64,000 nt of DNA, taken from contig NC_013169.1 in the NCBI RefSeq assembly GCF_000023925.1, positions 372,001 to 436,000 on the forward strand, read 5' to 3'. This stretch comes from Kytococcus sedentarius DSM 20547. Lineage in GTDB: Bacteria; Actinomycetota; Actinomycetes; Actinomycetales; Dermatophilaceae. Made by a program: the position numbers and the translations under genes. Below the pieces are notes generated by a model that was not told the origin of the DNA, did no database searches, and was given only the letters and a program-made list of their open reading frames with translations. This document shows positions 1-10,763 of this stretch, piece by piece; positions within the stretch are counted from its first letter, which is position 1; every line of letters starts with the position of its first letter.

Positions 1-127
1 CCAGGCCGCCGGGGGAGGTGCGCCACTGCGTGGTGCCGTCGCTGTCCACCACGCGGTCCACCGGCAGTCGGTTCGCCACCACCACGAAGTCGAAGGTGTC
101 GGAGCTGCTGGGCTGGGTCACGGTCAT
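1..127 (-). CDS. otsA: Trehalose-6-phosphate synthase, N-terminus only (partial)
   Basis: The reverse strand reads ATG at 127-125 and stays open to the window edge, giving about 42 residues. After a short polar lead comes FVVVANRLPVDR, followed by a Trp and SPGGL. This is the hallmark start of GT20 trehalose-6-phosphate synthases, where the Arg and Gly-Gly contact UDP-glucose and glucose-6-phosphate. The enzyme makes trehalose-6-phosphate in the cytoplasm for osmoprotection. A GGGAGG sits directly against the ATG, so the GTG two codons later may be the true start. The rest of the gene lies outside the window, so integrity cannot be judged. Confidence 0.85.
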   Translation of the reverse strand, partial: MTVTQPSSSDTFDFVVVANRLPVDRVVDSDGTTQWRTSPGGL

Positions 128-248
128 CCTCCCGGTGGGGCGCAGGGGCCCCTCACGGCCACCTCACCACACGCCGGTGGGGCTCGCAAACGACGGGTGG
201 CCTCCTTGATCCGTCGCGGGTCGCAGGCCCCCGCGGGCACTGTCCCCC

Positions 249-254
249 TACCCT
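249..254 (+). promoter_or_regulatory. -10 element TACCCT for the kinase gene (leaderless)
   Basis: TACCCT ends 7 nt before the ATG at 262 and no Shine-Dalgarno sequence lies between, so the transcript probably begins at or next to the start codon. The same arrangement recurs at several other genes in the window. Confidence 0.5.
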
Positions 255-261
255 CGAGGGC

Positions 262-2217
262 ATGGAGATGACGCAGGTGGGGCCGTACCGGCTGGAGGAA
301 CGGCTCGGGCACGGCGGCATGGGCACCGTGCACCGTGCCACGGACCGGTTTGGCCGGGCCGTGGCCGTGAAGGTGCTGCACCCGCACATCGCCTTCGACG
401 TGTCATCGCGCACCCGCCTGGAGCGGGAGGTCTCCACCCTCGCCCGGGTCCGGCACCCCCGCGTCGCGAGCTTCCTGGACGCGGACGTGGACGGGCAGTT
501 CCCGTACATCGTCACCGAGTTCGTGCCCGGCATGCCCCTGGACGAGCGCGTCGCCGTGGACGGCCCGCTGGACGGTGAGGCGCTCCACCGGTTCGTCGCC
601 GGTGTGCACGAGGCGCTGCGCGCCATCCACGCGGTCGGGGTGGTGCACCGCGACCTGAAGCCCGGCAACGTGATGGTCGACCGCTCGGGTGACCCCGTCA
701 TCATCGACTTCGGCATCGCCCACATCGGGGAGGAGAGCCGGCTCACCGCCACCGGGCTGGTCATGGGCACGCCCGGCTACCTGGCCCCGGAGCTCATCGA
801 GGGCGGGCAGCCCACCGTCTCCACGGACTGGTGGGGCCTCGGCGCGGTCCTGGCCTTCGCGGCCACTGGGCGGAACCCCTACGGAGGGGGGCCGAACGAG
901 GCGATCCTGGCCCGCATCCGCCGCGGTGAGCACGACCTGCGCTCCATGGACCCGCAGTGGCGTCCGCTGGCCGAGGCCTGCCTCGCGGTCGACCCGGGGG
1001 ACCGGCCGACGGTCGCCGAGGTGCGTGAGGTGATCGCCCGGGGCGGGGGGTCGCTTCCGGAGCGTCAGGCCACCCAGCCGCTGGGAGTGCAGGGCCCGAT
1101 GGGGGAGGCCACCGTGCCCGTCGCGGGCACCGCGACGGGCGCCACCCAGCCCGTGGGTCGTGCGACCTCCCGCCTGCCGGGCGAGGGCGGCGGGCCCGAC
1201 CCGGACGCGACGCAGCCGGTGGACCGCGCGGCCACCCGTCCCCTCCCGCGGGCGGCGGCCTCCCGGGGTGCGCAGCCCGTGCCGCCGCCCGCGACGGAGG
1301 GCTTCCTGCAGCCGCCCGCCCAGCACCGTGACCAGCCCGCCGGACGGTTGCGGGAGCCCGAGGCCCCCACCTGGGGTGCCCCGGGGGCGGCCGGTCCCCC
1401 GGTGGCGGGTCAGCAGCCCGGGCCGTCGGCTGCGGGGTACCAGGGCGGCCCGCCGTCCGCCGGGTACCAGCCGGGCCCGCCGTCCGCCGGCTACCGGCCG
1501 GAGGGGCCCCCCGCAGGGTGGGGGCCGGCAGCCGGCGAGCCGCAGCCGGTGCCGCCGCGCCACCAGGACTCCGGGGCGGTCCGCATGCCCCGCCGTTCCC
1601 AGCTGCACCCCTACGACCCCCGGACCCGGCTGCCCCGGCACAGCTGGGTGGTCCTCATGGGATCGGTGCTGGCGGTCACAGCCACGATGCTCTGGCCCGT
1701 CGCGACCGGGGTCGTGGTCGTGGCGTGGATCCTGGTCGCCCGGTGGGCCGACCACGTGGCGATGGCCCACCTCAAGCGGCTGTTCGCACGCGGGCGCCGC
1801 ACCGGGGACACCTGGCGGATCGTCACCGGGGCGCCCTGGCACCTGGTGACGGCCATGGTGCGCGGCACCGCATCGCTGATCGCCCCGGCGTTGCTGGGCG
1901 GTGCGACGGTGGTCGCGGTGAACTTCGCGCTGGGCTACGACCCGCTGCGGTCGTTCACCGCCTCCGGCGCCGGAACGGCCACCGGGCTGGACAACGCACT
2001 GGCCTGGGGCGCCGGCGCGTTCGTGACGGTGGTCTGCCTGTGGTGGGGCATCGACAGTGCGTCCCTGCGGCGGGGTACGCGCCTCACCCTGGGAGGTGCC
2101 CTGCGGACCACGGCGGCGGAGGTCGTGGTGGCCCTCGTCCTGGGGGCGACGGCCATCGCCTGCGTGCTGTGGGGGCTCTCACAGGGGTGGCCCACAACCC
2201 TTGCGCCGTGGCGGTGA
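262..2217 (+). CDS. Membrane-anchored serine/threonine protein kinase (PASTA-less)
   Basis: This 651-residue protein has an N-terminal Hanks-type kinase domain (about residues 9-265). It has a glycine-rich loop (GHGGMG), ATP-binding Lys37 in AVKVL, the catalytic loop HRDLKPGN near residue 130 and DFG near 150, so it should be active. A long Pro/Gly/Gln-rich low-complexity linker follows (about 270-450) with repeated GYQ.GPPSAGY units and several TQP(V/L) motifs that could be phospho-acceptor sites. The C-terminal 180 residues contain three to four hydrophobic segments that would anchor it in the membrane. No PASTA repeats are present, unlike PknB. It stands alone, divergent from otsA. Family assignment is firm; the substrate is unknown. 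Confidence 0.92.
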   Translation: MEMTQVGPYRLEERLGHGGMGTVHRATDRFGRAVAVKVLHPHIAFDVSSRTRLEREVSTLARVRHPRVASFLDADVDGQFPYIVTEFVPGMPLDERVAVDGPLDGEALHRFVAGVHEALRAIHAVGVVHRDLKPGNVMVDRSGDPVIIDFGIAHIGEESRLTATGLVMGTPGYLAPELIEGGQPTVSTDWWGLGAVLAFAATGRNPYGGGPNEAILARIRRGEHDLRSMDPQWRPLAEACLAVDPGDRPTVAEVREVIARGGGSLPERQATQPLGVQGPMGEATVPVAGTATGATQPVGRATSRLPGEGGGPDPDATQPVDRAATRPLPRAAASRGAQPVPPPATEGFLQPPAQHRDQPAGRLREPEAPTWGAPGAAGPPVAGQQPGPSAAGYQGGPPSAGYQPGPPSAGYRPEGPPAGWGPAAGEPQPVPPRHQDSGAVRMPRRSQLHPYDPRTRLPRHSWVVLMGSVLAVTATMLWPVATGVVVVAWILVARWADHVAMAHLKRLFARGRRTGDTWRIVTGAPWHLVTAMVRGTASLIAPALLGGATVVAVNFALGYDPLRSFTASGAGTATGLDNALAWGAGAFVTVVCLWWGIDSASLRRGTRLTLGGALRTTAAEVVVALVLGATAIACVLWGLSQGWPTTLAPWR

Positions 2218-2254
2218 ACGGCCTCCGCGAGGGGGGCCTGTCCACAAGCAGGAC

Positions 2255-2282
2255 TTGACCTCACCACTCATCTCGCTATCGT
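2255..2282 (+). promoter_or_regulatory. Sigma70-type promoter of first rpf gene
   Basis: TTGACC (2255-2260) and TATCGT (2277-2282) are separated by 16 bp. Transcription from here gives a leader of about 260 nt that contains the riboswitch at 2386-2536. The second rpf gene has an equivalent promoter at the equivalent distance. Confidence 0.5.
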
Positions 2283-2385
2283 TGCGCCCTGTGTCTGGCC
2301 CAAGGCCGACACGCTGCACAGCAGAAACACCCATTCAGAACAGCATTCGCGCACCTGCCGCCCAATCCCGCCACGGGTGCGCTTG

Positions 2386-4721
<2,336 letters not shown>

Positions 4722-4747
4722 TCTCACCGCGGACCAGGTCCGCTCAC

Positions 4748-4789
4748 CACCAGGCCCCCGCCCGGCACCTGCCCGGCGGGGGCCTGGTG
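4748..4789 (+). terminator. Hairpin terminator after second rpf gene
   Basis: CACCAGGCCCCCGCC pairs with its exact complement across an 11-12 nt loop, shortly after the stop at 4721 and before tRNA-Thr. No T tract follows. Confidence 0.65.
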
Positions 4790-4812
4790 GCACCTACACT
4801 GTCTGACCGCAC

Positions 4813-4888
4813 GCCCCTGTAGCTCAGTTGGTAGAGCAGCTGTCTTGTAAACAGCAGGTCGCGGGTTCGACTCCTGTCGGGGGCTCCA
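4813..4888 (+). tRNA. tRNA-Thr (anticodon TGT)
   Basis: A full cloverleaf is visible: acceptor GCCCCTG pairs with CGGGGGC, the D arm carries AGCTCAGTTGGTAGAGC, the anticodon stem GCTGT/ACAGC encloses CTTGTAA, and the T arm has GGTTCGACTCC. The anticodon TGT reads ACA (Thr). The CCA end is encoded (4886-4888). A strong terminator follows within 10 nt. Confidence 0.96.
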
Positions 4889-4897
4889 CACCAAGCT

Positions 4898-4932
4898 GCC
4901 GGCCACCCCACACGGGGTGGCCGGCTTCTTGT
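4898..4932 (+). terminator. Rho-independent terminator of tRNA-Thr
   Basis: GCCGGCCACCCC pairs perfectly with GGGGTGGCCGGC over a 4-nt loop, followed by TTCTTGTT. Confidence 0.88.
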
Positions 4933-4983
4933 TCTCTCACGGGCCCGGGGCCGCACCCCGAGCGCGTCGGCTGTCCTGGTCGG

Positions 4984-6015
4984 TCAGCCCTCCGCGGCCG
5001 GGGTGAGCCCCCACGCGTCGGCCAGCAGCTCGGCGGAACGCACCCGCATCGCCGGGTCGAAGGTGTAGGTCGTCGTGATCACCTCGTCGAGCGCGTACTC
5101 GTCCACGAAGGCCTGCAACTGGTCGGTCACCTGCGCGGGGTCGCCGACCATGCGCACCCCGTGCCCGTCGGCCATGCGCAACAACTCCTCGGGCACCACC
5201 CGGGTGATGTCCTCGACCGGGGGCTGCAGCGCCTGCGGCCGCCCGGAGCGGATGGCAGCAGCCATCTGCTGGGAGGTCGTGAACAGGTGCTCGGCTTCCT
5301 CGGTGGTGGGCGCCACCAGGGCGTTCACCCCGGCCATCACGTACGGGGCGTCCACCTGGGCGGTCGGCGCGTCGGCGGTGAAGTTCTGCCGGTAGAGGTC
5401 CAGGGCCTGACGCAGCTGGGCCGGCGCGAAGTGCGAGGCGAAGCTGAAGGGCAGACCCAGCGCGGCGGCCACGGCGGCCCCGCCCGTGGACGACCCGAGC
5501 ATCCATAGCGGCACCCCGGTGCCGCCGCCGGGGACGGCGCGCACCGAGCCCACCGCATTCTCCGGCTCGTCGCCGAGCCAGCGCGACAGCATCGCGACGT
5601 CGCTGGCCACGTCGTCCAGCTCGGCGGAGCGCCGAGCCAAGGCCGAGGCCGTCATCGGGTCGGTGCCCGGCGCGCGACCCAGACCGAGGTCGATGCGGTC
5701 GGGGAAGAGCGTGGCCAAGGTGCCGTAGTACTCGGCCACCATCAGCGGGGAGTGGTTGGGCAGCATCACCCCGCCGGACCCGAGGCGGATCCGGCGGGTG
5801 TCGTGCCCCAGGTGCGCGATGAGGAGCGCGGTCGCCGAGGACATGAAGGTGCCGGTGTTGTGGTGCTCGGCGATCCACAGCCGGTGGTAACCGAGCTCGT
5901 CCAGCCGCTCGGCGTAGGTGCGGGAGGCGGCGATGGCTTCGGCCGGGGTCATGCCCTCCGACCGGGGCACCAGGTCCAGCACCGAGAGCCGGACGCGGGA
6001 GGCTGGGGCGGTCAC
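4984..6015 (-). CDS. Luciferase-like FMN-dependent monooxygenase (LLM class)
   Basis: A 343-residue TIM-barrel flavin monooxygenase of the bacterial luciferase family. The N-terminal strand (RLSVLDLVPRSEG), the YHRLWIAEHH motif near residue 45, GGVMLPNHSPL and GRAPGTDP are all characteristic of the LLM subgroup often annotated as alkanal monooxygenase-like. These enzymes use reduced FMN and O2; the substrate is unknown. The GTG start at 6015 overlaps the stop of the upstream NAD-binding gene by 4 bp (GTGA), so the two are translationally coupled. The partner may supply a reduced cofactor or act on the same compound. Confidence 0.88.
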   Translation of the reverse strand: MTAPASRVRLSVLDLVPRSEGMTPAEAIAASRTYAERLDELGYHRLWIAEHHNTGTFMSSATALLIAHLGHDTRRIRLGSGGVMLPNHSPLMVAEYYGTLATLFPDRIDLGLGRAPGTDPMTASALARRSAELDDVASDVAMLSRWLGDEPENAVGSVRAVPGGGTGVPLWMLGSSTGGAAVAAALGLPFSFASHFAPAQLRQALDLYRQNFTADAPTAQVDAPYVMAGVNALVAPTTEEAEHLFTTSQQMAAAIRSGRPQALQPPVEDITRVVPEELLRMADGHGVRMVGDPAQVTDQLQAFVDEYALDEVITTTYTFDPAMRVRSAELLADAWGLTPAAEG

Positions 6016-6659
6016 GCGATCGCCTCGGCCAGCGGCGTCCCACCGGTGTTCAGGGTGATGGTGCGGCGCAGCGACGCGTGGGCACCCTCGCCCAACACGT
6101 GCGCGATCGCCGCGGCGACGTCGGCGCGCGGCACCTCCGTGGCCTCGGCGGCGGTGGTGTCCACGCGGCCGGTGCCGGCGTCCTCGGTGAGCTTGCTGGG
6201 GGCGAGGATCGTCCACGCCAGGGAGCTCTCCCGCAGGTAGGCGTCGGCCACGGCCTTGGCCTGGGTGTAGTGGAAGAAGCCCATGTCGAAGGGCAGCGGG
6301 TGGTCCAGCTGGGCACCGAAGAAGCTGACCATGACGTAGCGGGGGACCCCGGCGTCGCGGGCGGCCTTCATGGATGCGATGGCGGCCTTCTGGTCGACCC
6401 CGTAGGTGCGGGCCAGGTCGCCGCCACCGGCGCCAGCCGACCACACCACGGCGTCCTTGCCCCGCATCGCCTGCACCAGGTCGGCGTGCTGGGCGTGCTC
6501 GACGTCGAGCACCAGTGGCGTGGCACCGGTGGCGGCCACGTCGTCCTGCTGCTCGGGCTTGCGGATGACGCTCGTCACCCGGTCCCCGCGCTCGGCCAGC
6601 AGCCGGGCGGCCTGCAGGGCGATCTTGCCGTGTCCTCCGATGATCAGGATGTCAGTCAT
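6012..6659 (-). CDS. NAD(P)-binding atypical SDR-family protein
   Basis: A 215-residue Rossmann protein starting with ILIIGGHGKIA, the GxxGxxA dinucleotide motif of the NmrA/atypical short-chain dehydrogenase group (SDR_a5-like). It has no classical YxxxK catalytic pair in the expected setting, so it may be a sensor or a reductase acting with the downstream monooxygenase. I chose the ATG at 6659; an in-frame GTG at 6668 is equally possible because the purine-rich GTGGGGGAC lies between them. It is divergent from the metallo-hydrolase at 6707. Confidence 0.85.
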   Translation of the reverse strand: MTDILIIGGHGKIALQAARLLAERGDRVTSVIRKPEQQDDVAATGATPLVLDVEHAQHADLVQAMRGKDAVVWSAGAGGGDLARTYGVDQKAAIASMKAARDAGVPRYVMVSFFGAQLDHPLPFDMGFFHYTQAKAVADAYLRESSLAWTILAPSKLTEDAGTGRVDTTAAEATEVPRADVAAAIAHVLGEGAHASLRRTITLNTGGTPLAEAIA

Positions 6660-6706
6660 GTCCCCCACTCTCTCGCAGGGCCCCGACCGGTTGTCACACT
6701 GGGGGC

Positions 6707-7351
6707 ATGTTGATCGCCGAGCTGTCAGCCGTGACCGTCCACCGCACCAGCGTCTCCGAGATGGACAACCGGTGCTACGTCATCACCTCCCGGGGCACGG
6801 GGGCGCAGGTCCTCGTCGACGCCGCCGCGGACGCGCCCGCCCTGCAGGGTCTGCTGGCCGAGGCCGCGGTGGGCGAGCCGGACCTGCGCGCCATCGTCAC
6901 CACCCACCGCCACTGGGACCACGTGCGGGCCCTCGCGGAGCTGGCCACGGACGGGGTGGAGCTCCTCGGCGGCGAGGCCGACGCGGCCGCCATCGAGGAG
7001 GAGGCCGGGCTCGCGGCCGGGAGCGTCCGCCCGCTCGAGCATGGCGAGGCCGTGCAGGTGGAGGACATCGAGCTGCAGGTGATCTCGCTGCGCGGGCACA
7101 CGCCCGGGTCGGTGGCGCTCGCCCTCGTCGACGGCGGCGAGGTGCACCTGTTCACCGGCGACTCGCTCTTCCCCGGCGGGGTGGGCAAGACCTCGGGTCG
7201 GGCCGACTTCGAGCAGCTCCTGGGGGACGTCCGCTCGCAGTTGTTCGACGCCTTCGACGACGAGGCCCACGTGCACCCCGGCCACGGCGACCCGACCACG
7301 CTGGGCCAGGAGCGCCCGCAGCTCGACGAGTGGGCCGAGCGCGGGTGGTGA
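6707..7351 (+). CDS. MBL-fold metallo-hydrolase (glyoxalase II-like)
   Basis: This 214-residue metallo-beta-lactamase-fold hydrolase has the zinc motif THRHWDH near residue 67, a later HTPGS histidine, FTGDSLFPGGVGKT with the bridging Asp, and a C-terminal HPGHGD. These cover the usual two-zinc ligand set of the glyoxalase II/persulfide dioxygenase group. The likely reaction is thioester or related hydrolysis in the cytoplasm. A CACACT hexamer 6 nt upstream of the ATG may be a -10 element for a leaderless message. It is the first gene of a three-gene run with a thioredoxin-like protein and a G6PD-like enzyme, joined by 4-bp overlaps. Confidence 0.9.
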   Translation: MLIAELSAVTVHRTSVSEMDNRCYVITSRGTGAQVLVDAAADAPALQGLLAEAAVGEPDLRAIVTTHRHWDHVRALAELATDGVELLGGEADAAAIEEEAGLAAGSVRPLEHGEAVQVEDIELQVISLRGHTPGSVALALVDGGEVHLFTGDSLFPGGVGKTSGRADFEQLLGDVRSQLFDAFDDEAHVHPGHGDPTTLGQERPQLDEWAERGW

Positions 7352-7743
7352 GCACCAGCGGCACCGCGGATCCCCCCGGTGTCGCGGAACCCCTGGCGCG
7401 GGTGCGCCGGGTGGAGGACCTCTCGGGCCTGATGGGGGAGCGCGGCCGGACCGTGGTGGTCTGCTTCAGCGGGTCCTGGTGCGGCAGCTGCTCGCTGTTC
7501 GAGCCGACCTTCGAGGCCGTGGCCGGTGAGCTGGCCGACCCGGAACGGGCGTTCGCGCTCGTGGACACCCAGGAGCTGCCGGCCCTGGCGACGGCCTACG
7601 CCATCCAGACAGTGCCCACCGTGGTGGTGCTGCGGGACGGGGTGGTGGTCGACCGGATCAACGGGGTGGTGACCGCGCGGGAGCTGCGGCGGCGGGTCTC
7701 GGCCGGCGGCACTGCCGGGGCGGGACCGACCGTGGCACAGTGA
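7348..7743 (+). CDS. Thioredoxin-fold protein (CGSC)
   Basis: A 131-residue thioredoxin-family protein. FSGSWCGSCSLFEPTFE carries the redox-active CxxC (C-G-S-C rather than C-G-P-C), and QTVPTVVVLRDG gives the cis-Pro loop. There is no signal peptide, so it should act in the cytoplasm on disulfides. The GTG start overlaps the metallo-hydrolase stop by 4 bp; an adjacent GTG at 7345 is an alternative. The Ser in place of Pro in the active site usually raises the redox potential, which would suit an oxidant or bacillithiol/mycothiol-type partner; that is inference. Confidence 0.87.
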   Translation: MSTSGTADPPGVAEPLARVRRVEDLSGLMGERGRTVVVCFSGSWCGSCSLFEPTFEAVAGELADPERAFALVDTQELPALATAYAIQTVPTVVVLRDGVVVDRINGVVTARELRRRVSAGGTAGAGPTVAQ

Positions 7744-9149
7744 GCCCCATGAGCGCTCCGTCCTCGCCCGCCCACCCCACGCTCGTGATCCTGGGGGCCT
7801 CCGGTGACCTGACGCAGCGGCTGCTGCTGCCCGGCATCGGGACGCTCCTGGCGACCCAGCCGGAGCGAGGGCTCACCCTCATCGGGGTGGACCGCGAGGA
7901 CCGGGGTGCCGAGTGGGCCGAGCTGGTGCGCACCCGCCTCGAGGAGCAGGAGGTGCCCGCCGCCACCGTCGAGCGGGTGCTGGCCGACCTGCGCTTCGAG
8001 CAGGTGGACCTGCTCCAGGGCACGCAGCTGGCGGATCTCGTCGGGGGGCTCGAGGGGCCGGTGGTGCTCTACTTCGCGCTGCCGCCGGCGGTCACCATGG
8101 CCGCGTGCGAGCAGCTGCGCGGCGCCGACCTGCCCAGCGACCTGCGGCTGGCGCTGGAGAAGCCCTTCGCCGAGGGGGCCGAGAGCGCCGCGGAGTTCAA
8201 CGCCCAGCTGCTGCAGCTGGTCCCGGAGAACCAGATCTTCCGGGTGGACCACTTCCTGGGGGTGGCGACGCTGCTGAACTTCATCGGCATGCGCTTCTCC
8301 AACCGCATCCTGGAGAAGGTCTGGAACGCCGAGGACATCGCGATGGTGGAGATCACCTACGACGAGGACCTCGCCCTGGAGGGGCGTGCGGGTTACTACG
8401 ACACCGCTGGGGCGCTGCGCGACATGCTCCAGAGCCACCTGCTGCAGGTGCTCGCGATCGTCGCGATGGAGCCGCCGGCCCGCATCGACGCCGACGAGCT
8501 GCGCGACCTCAAGGCGCACGTGCTGAACGCCACCCGGCTGTGGGGCGACGACCCGGTGGTGGCCTCCCGCCGGGCGCGGTACACGGCCGGGGTGATCGGC
8601 GACCGCGAGGTGCCGGACTACACCGCCGAGGAGGGGGTGGACCCCTCGCGCGGGACCGAGACCCTGGCGCAGGTCGTCGTCGAGGTGCAGACCAACCGCT
8701 GGACCGGGGTGCCGTTCGTGCTGCGCAGCGGCAAGGCGCTGGGGGAGAAGGCCAAGGAGGTGCGCATCACCTTCCGCGACGTGCGCCACCTCCCCGCGGG
8801 CCTGACCGGTCAGCAGGGCCCCGACCAGCTGGTGGTGAGCCTCAAGCCTGGACCGGTCGAGCTGCACCTGACCATGAACGCGACCGACCCCACCCGCATC
8901 GAGCAGAAGGTGCTGACCACCACTGTGGGGGAGCCCGAGCTGCTGCCCTACGGCGAGGTGCTGGCCGGCATCCTCGACGGCGACCCGCTGCTGACCGTGC
9001 GGGGTGACAACGCGGTGCAGTCCTGGCGGATCATCGAGCAGGTGCTCGGCGCCTGGGAGTGCGACGAGGTGCCGCTGGAGGAGTACGCCGCCGGGTCCGC
9101 CGGGCCCGCGGGCTGGGACGTGGGGCCGGAGGGCCCCGCCCGGCGCTGA
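7740..9149 (+). CDS. Glucose-6-phosphate dehydrogenase-family protein lacking substrate lysines
   Basis: This 469-residue protein is clearly of the G6PD fold: LVILGASGDLT nucleotide motif at the N-terminus, RVDHFLG in the catalytic region, GYYDTAGALRDMLQSH with the general-base His, and the C-terminal PYGEVLAGILDGD region. Two lysines that bind glucose-6-phosphate in typical G6PDs are changed. DLAKRKL is DLTQRLL here, and DHYLGKE is DHFLGVA. The reaction may therefore differ from that of a true Zwf. The GTG at 7740 overlaps the thioredoxin stop by 4 bp; an ATG at 7749 is an alternative start. Family assignment is firm, substrate uncertain. Confidence 0.85.
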   Translation: MSPMSAPSSPAHPTLVILGASGDLTQRLLLPGIGTLLATQPERGLTLIGVDREDRGAEWAELVRTRLEEQEVPAATVERVLADLRFEQVDLLQGTQLADLVGGLEGPVVLYFALPPAVTMAACEQLRGADLPSDLRLALEKPFAEGAESAAEFNAQLLQLVPENQIFRVDHFLGVATLLNFIGMRFSNRILEKVWNAEDIAMVEITYDEDLALEGRAGYYDTAGALRDMLQSHLLQVLAIVAMEPPARIDADELRDLKAHVLNATRLWGDDPVVASRRARYTAGVIGDREVPDYTAEEGVDPSRGTETLAQVVVEVQTNRWTGVPFVLRSGKALGEKAKEVRITFRDVRHLPAGLTGQQGPDQLVVSLKPGPVELHLTMNATDPTRIEQKVLTTTVGEPELLPYGEVLAGILDGDPLLTVRGDNAVQSWRIIEQVLGAWECDEVPLEEYAAGSAGPAGWDVGPEGPARR

Positions 9150-9153
9150 GGGG

Positions 9154-9450
9154 TCAGCCGGCGTCACCCGGCTCGTGGTCGGCGCCCATCACGTGCAGCA
9201 GCCGGTGGGCCGTCTCGTCCACCAGCCGGTAGCGCATCGAGCGTCCGTCCCGGGTCGCCTCCACCCAGCCCTGCGAGCGCAGGGTCCGCAGCGCCTGGGA
9301 GGCCGTGGCCTGGCTGATGCCCGCGGCCTCGGCGAGCTCGGCCACCGACGAGCCGGGGTGGTGGTGCATCCGGTCCAGCAGGCGCAGCCGGGTGGTGTCC
9401 CCGAGCAGGTCGAAGCGCTGCGCCCACTGGTTGTGACGGTCGGTGGCCAT
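9154..9450 (-). CDS. ArsR-family winged-helix regulator
   Basis: A 98-residue HTH protein: LLGDTTRLRLLDRMHHHPGSSVAELAEAAGISQ is the ArsR wHTH, followed by the recognition helix (ATASQALRTLRSQG) and a wing with RDGRSMRYRL. No clear CxC metal site is present, so it may sense something other than arsenite-type metals; the HHHP stretch and C-terminal His residues could bind a divalent metal. It is divergent from the MFS transporter at 9497, with only 46 bp between starts, so it probably represses that gene. The start chosen is the Met before ATDRHNQ; the longer frame would run into the transporter's promoter. Confidence 0.86.
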   Translation of the reverse strand: MATDRHNQWAQRFDLLGDTTRLRLLDRMHHHPGSSVAELAEAAGISQATASQALRTLRSQGWVEATRDGRSMRYRLVDETAHRLLHVMGADHEPGDAG

Positions 9451-9484
9451 GCCCCGAGAATCCCACACCGGCCCGCGAGCCAAG

Positions 9485-9490
9485 TACCCT
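9485..9490 (+). promoter_or_regulatory. -10 element TACCCT of the MFS gene (leaderless)
   Basis: TACCCT ends 6 nt before the GTG at 9497. No ribosome binding site fits between them. The ArsR-type repressor encoded just upstream would overlap this promoter. Confidence 0.5.
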
Positions 9491-9496
9491 CGCGGC

Positions 9497-10741
9497 GTGC
9501 CCCACTCCACCGACCGCCAGAGCCCCCGCGCCCCCGGACTGTTCAGCCGTTCCTACGTCCTGATGCTGGTGGGCATCGTCGGCGCGTTCCTCAACTTTGC
9601 CCTGCTGCTGCCGGTCGTCCCGGCCTGGGCCGAGCGCCTCGGCGCCTCCTCGACCGGCGTCGGGGCCACGACCACGGTCATGATGGCGGCGTGCGTGCTG
9701 GGCCAGGTGGGCATGCCCTGGCTGCTGCGGAGGTTCGGCTTCGTGAAGCCCTACGTTGCCGGCCTGGTGTTCATGGGCGCCCCGGCGCTGCTGCTGCCGT
9801 GGGCCTCGGCACTCGAGGCCGTCTACGCCATCCAGGCGGTGCGCGGCCTCGGTTTCGGTGCCGTGGTGGTGGCCGGCTCGGCGCTTGCGGCCTCCCTGGC
9901 CCCGCCGCGACTGCGTGGCCGCGCGGTGGGCATGTACGGCGTGGCCATCGCGGCCGCACAGATCCCGGCGCTCCCGGCCGGCATCCCGTTGACGCACTCC
10001 GTCGGCTGGACCTCGGTCTTCCTCCTGGCCGGCGCGGTGGCCGTGCTGGTCGCCCCGGTGGCTGCCGGCATCCGCGAGGCAGCCGGCGATGCGGACGGCG
10101 CACCCGCCGAGGGCGCGGGCGCGCCGGTGACGGACCGCTCCCGCCCGTGGCCCACCCCGGCGTTGGTGCTCCTGGCGACCTCGCTGGCCTACGGCGCCGT
10201 GGGCACCTTCCTGGGCATCGGCCTGCAGGACGCGGCGGCCGTCTTCTGGGCCCTGCTGGTGGTCTCGGCCGGCCAGATGGTGGGCCGCGCGTGGGCCGGT
10301 GCCTTCAGCGACCGCCGCGGGGTGGGTGCCCTGCTGGCGCCGATGACCGCGCTGTCCGCGGCCGGCATCGCCGCGATGGCCACCGCCATGACCGAGCCGG
10401 CCGACCTGCCGGGGTGGCTGCCCGAGGTGCTGGCCGCCGACCAGACGGCCGTGCTGGGGGCCGCGCTCTTCGGCATCGGCTTCGGTGCCCTGCAGAACGA
10501 CACCTTCGTGCTGATGATCGAGCGCGCCGGGGCCGCCCGCCTGGGCACGGCCTCGACCGTGTGGAACGTCGGCTACGACGCCGGCACCGGCCTAGGCCCC
10601 ATCGTGGTCGGGACGATGGCGGGGGCCACCGGGCTGGCCGGCGGGTTCGGCGTGCTGGGCGGGGTGGCGCTGGTGACCCTGCCGGTGGCGCTGGCCCTCG
10701 GGGTCTCCGAGGCGCGCGCCCGACGCACCGCGGCGGGGTGA
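9497..10741 (+). CDS. Major facilitator superfamily transporter
   Basis: This 414-residue integral membrane protein has about 12 hydrophobic segments and a long hydrophilic loop around residue 205 (AAGDADGAPAEGAGAP) between the two halves. GWTSVFLLAGAVAV and the GRAWAGAFSDRRG loop fit drug:proton antiporter-type MFS proteins. Divergent pairing with an ArsR regulator suggests inducible efflux. The GTG start is set by a TACCCT -10 element 6 nt upstream. Export of a small toxic compound is the most likely job; the substrate is not readable from the sequence. Confidence 0.85.
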   Translation: MPHSTDRQSPRAPGLFSRSYVLMLVGIVGAFLNFALLLPVVPAWAERLGASSTGVGATTTVMMAACVLGQVGMPWLLRRFGFVKPYVAGLVFMGAPALLLPWASALEAVYAIQAVRGLGFGAVVVAGSALAASLAPPRLRGRAVGMYGVAIAAAQIPALPAGIPLTHSVGWTSVFLLAGAVAVLVAPVAAGIREAAGDADGAPAEGAGAPVTDRSRPWPTPALVLLATSLAYGAVGTFLGIGLQDAAAVFWALLVVSAGQMVGRAWAGAFSDRRGVGALLAPMTALSAAGIAAMATAMTEPADLPGWLPEVLAADQTAVLGAALFGIGFGALQNDTFVLMIERAGAARLGTASTVWNVGYDAGTGLGPIVVGTMAGATGLAGGFGVLGGVALVTLPVALALGVSEARARRTAAG

Positions 10742-10763
10742 CCTCCCGGGGCATGATGGCCGC

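Noticed and set aside
153-770. Minus-strand frames opposite the kinase start
   Set aside because: Antisense shadows of the Hanks kinase with no domain or ribosome site.
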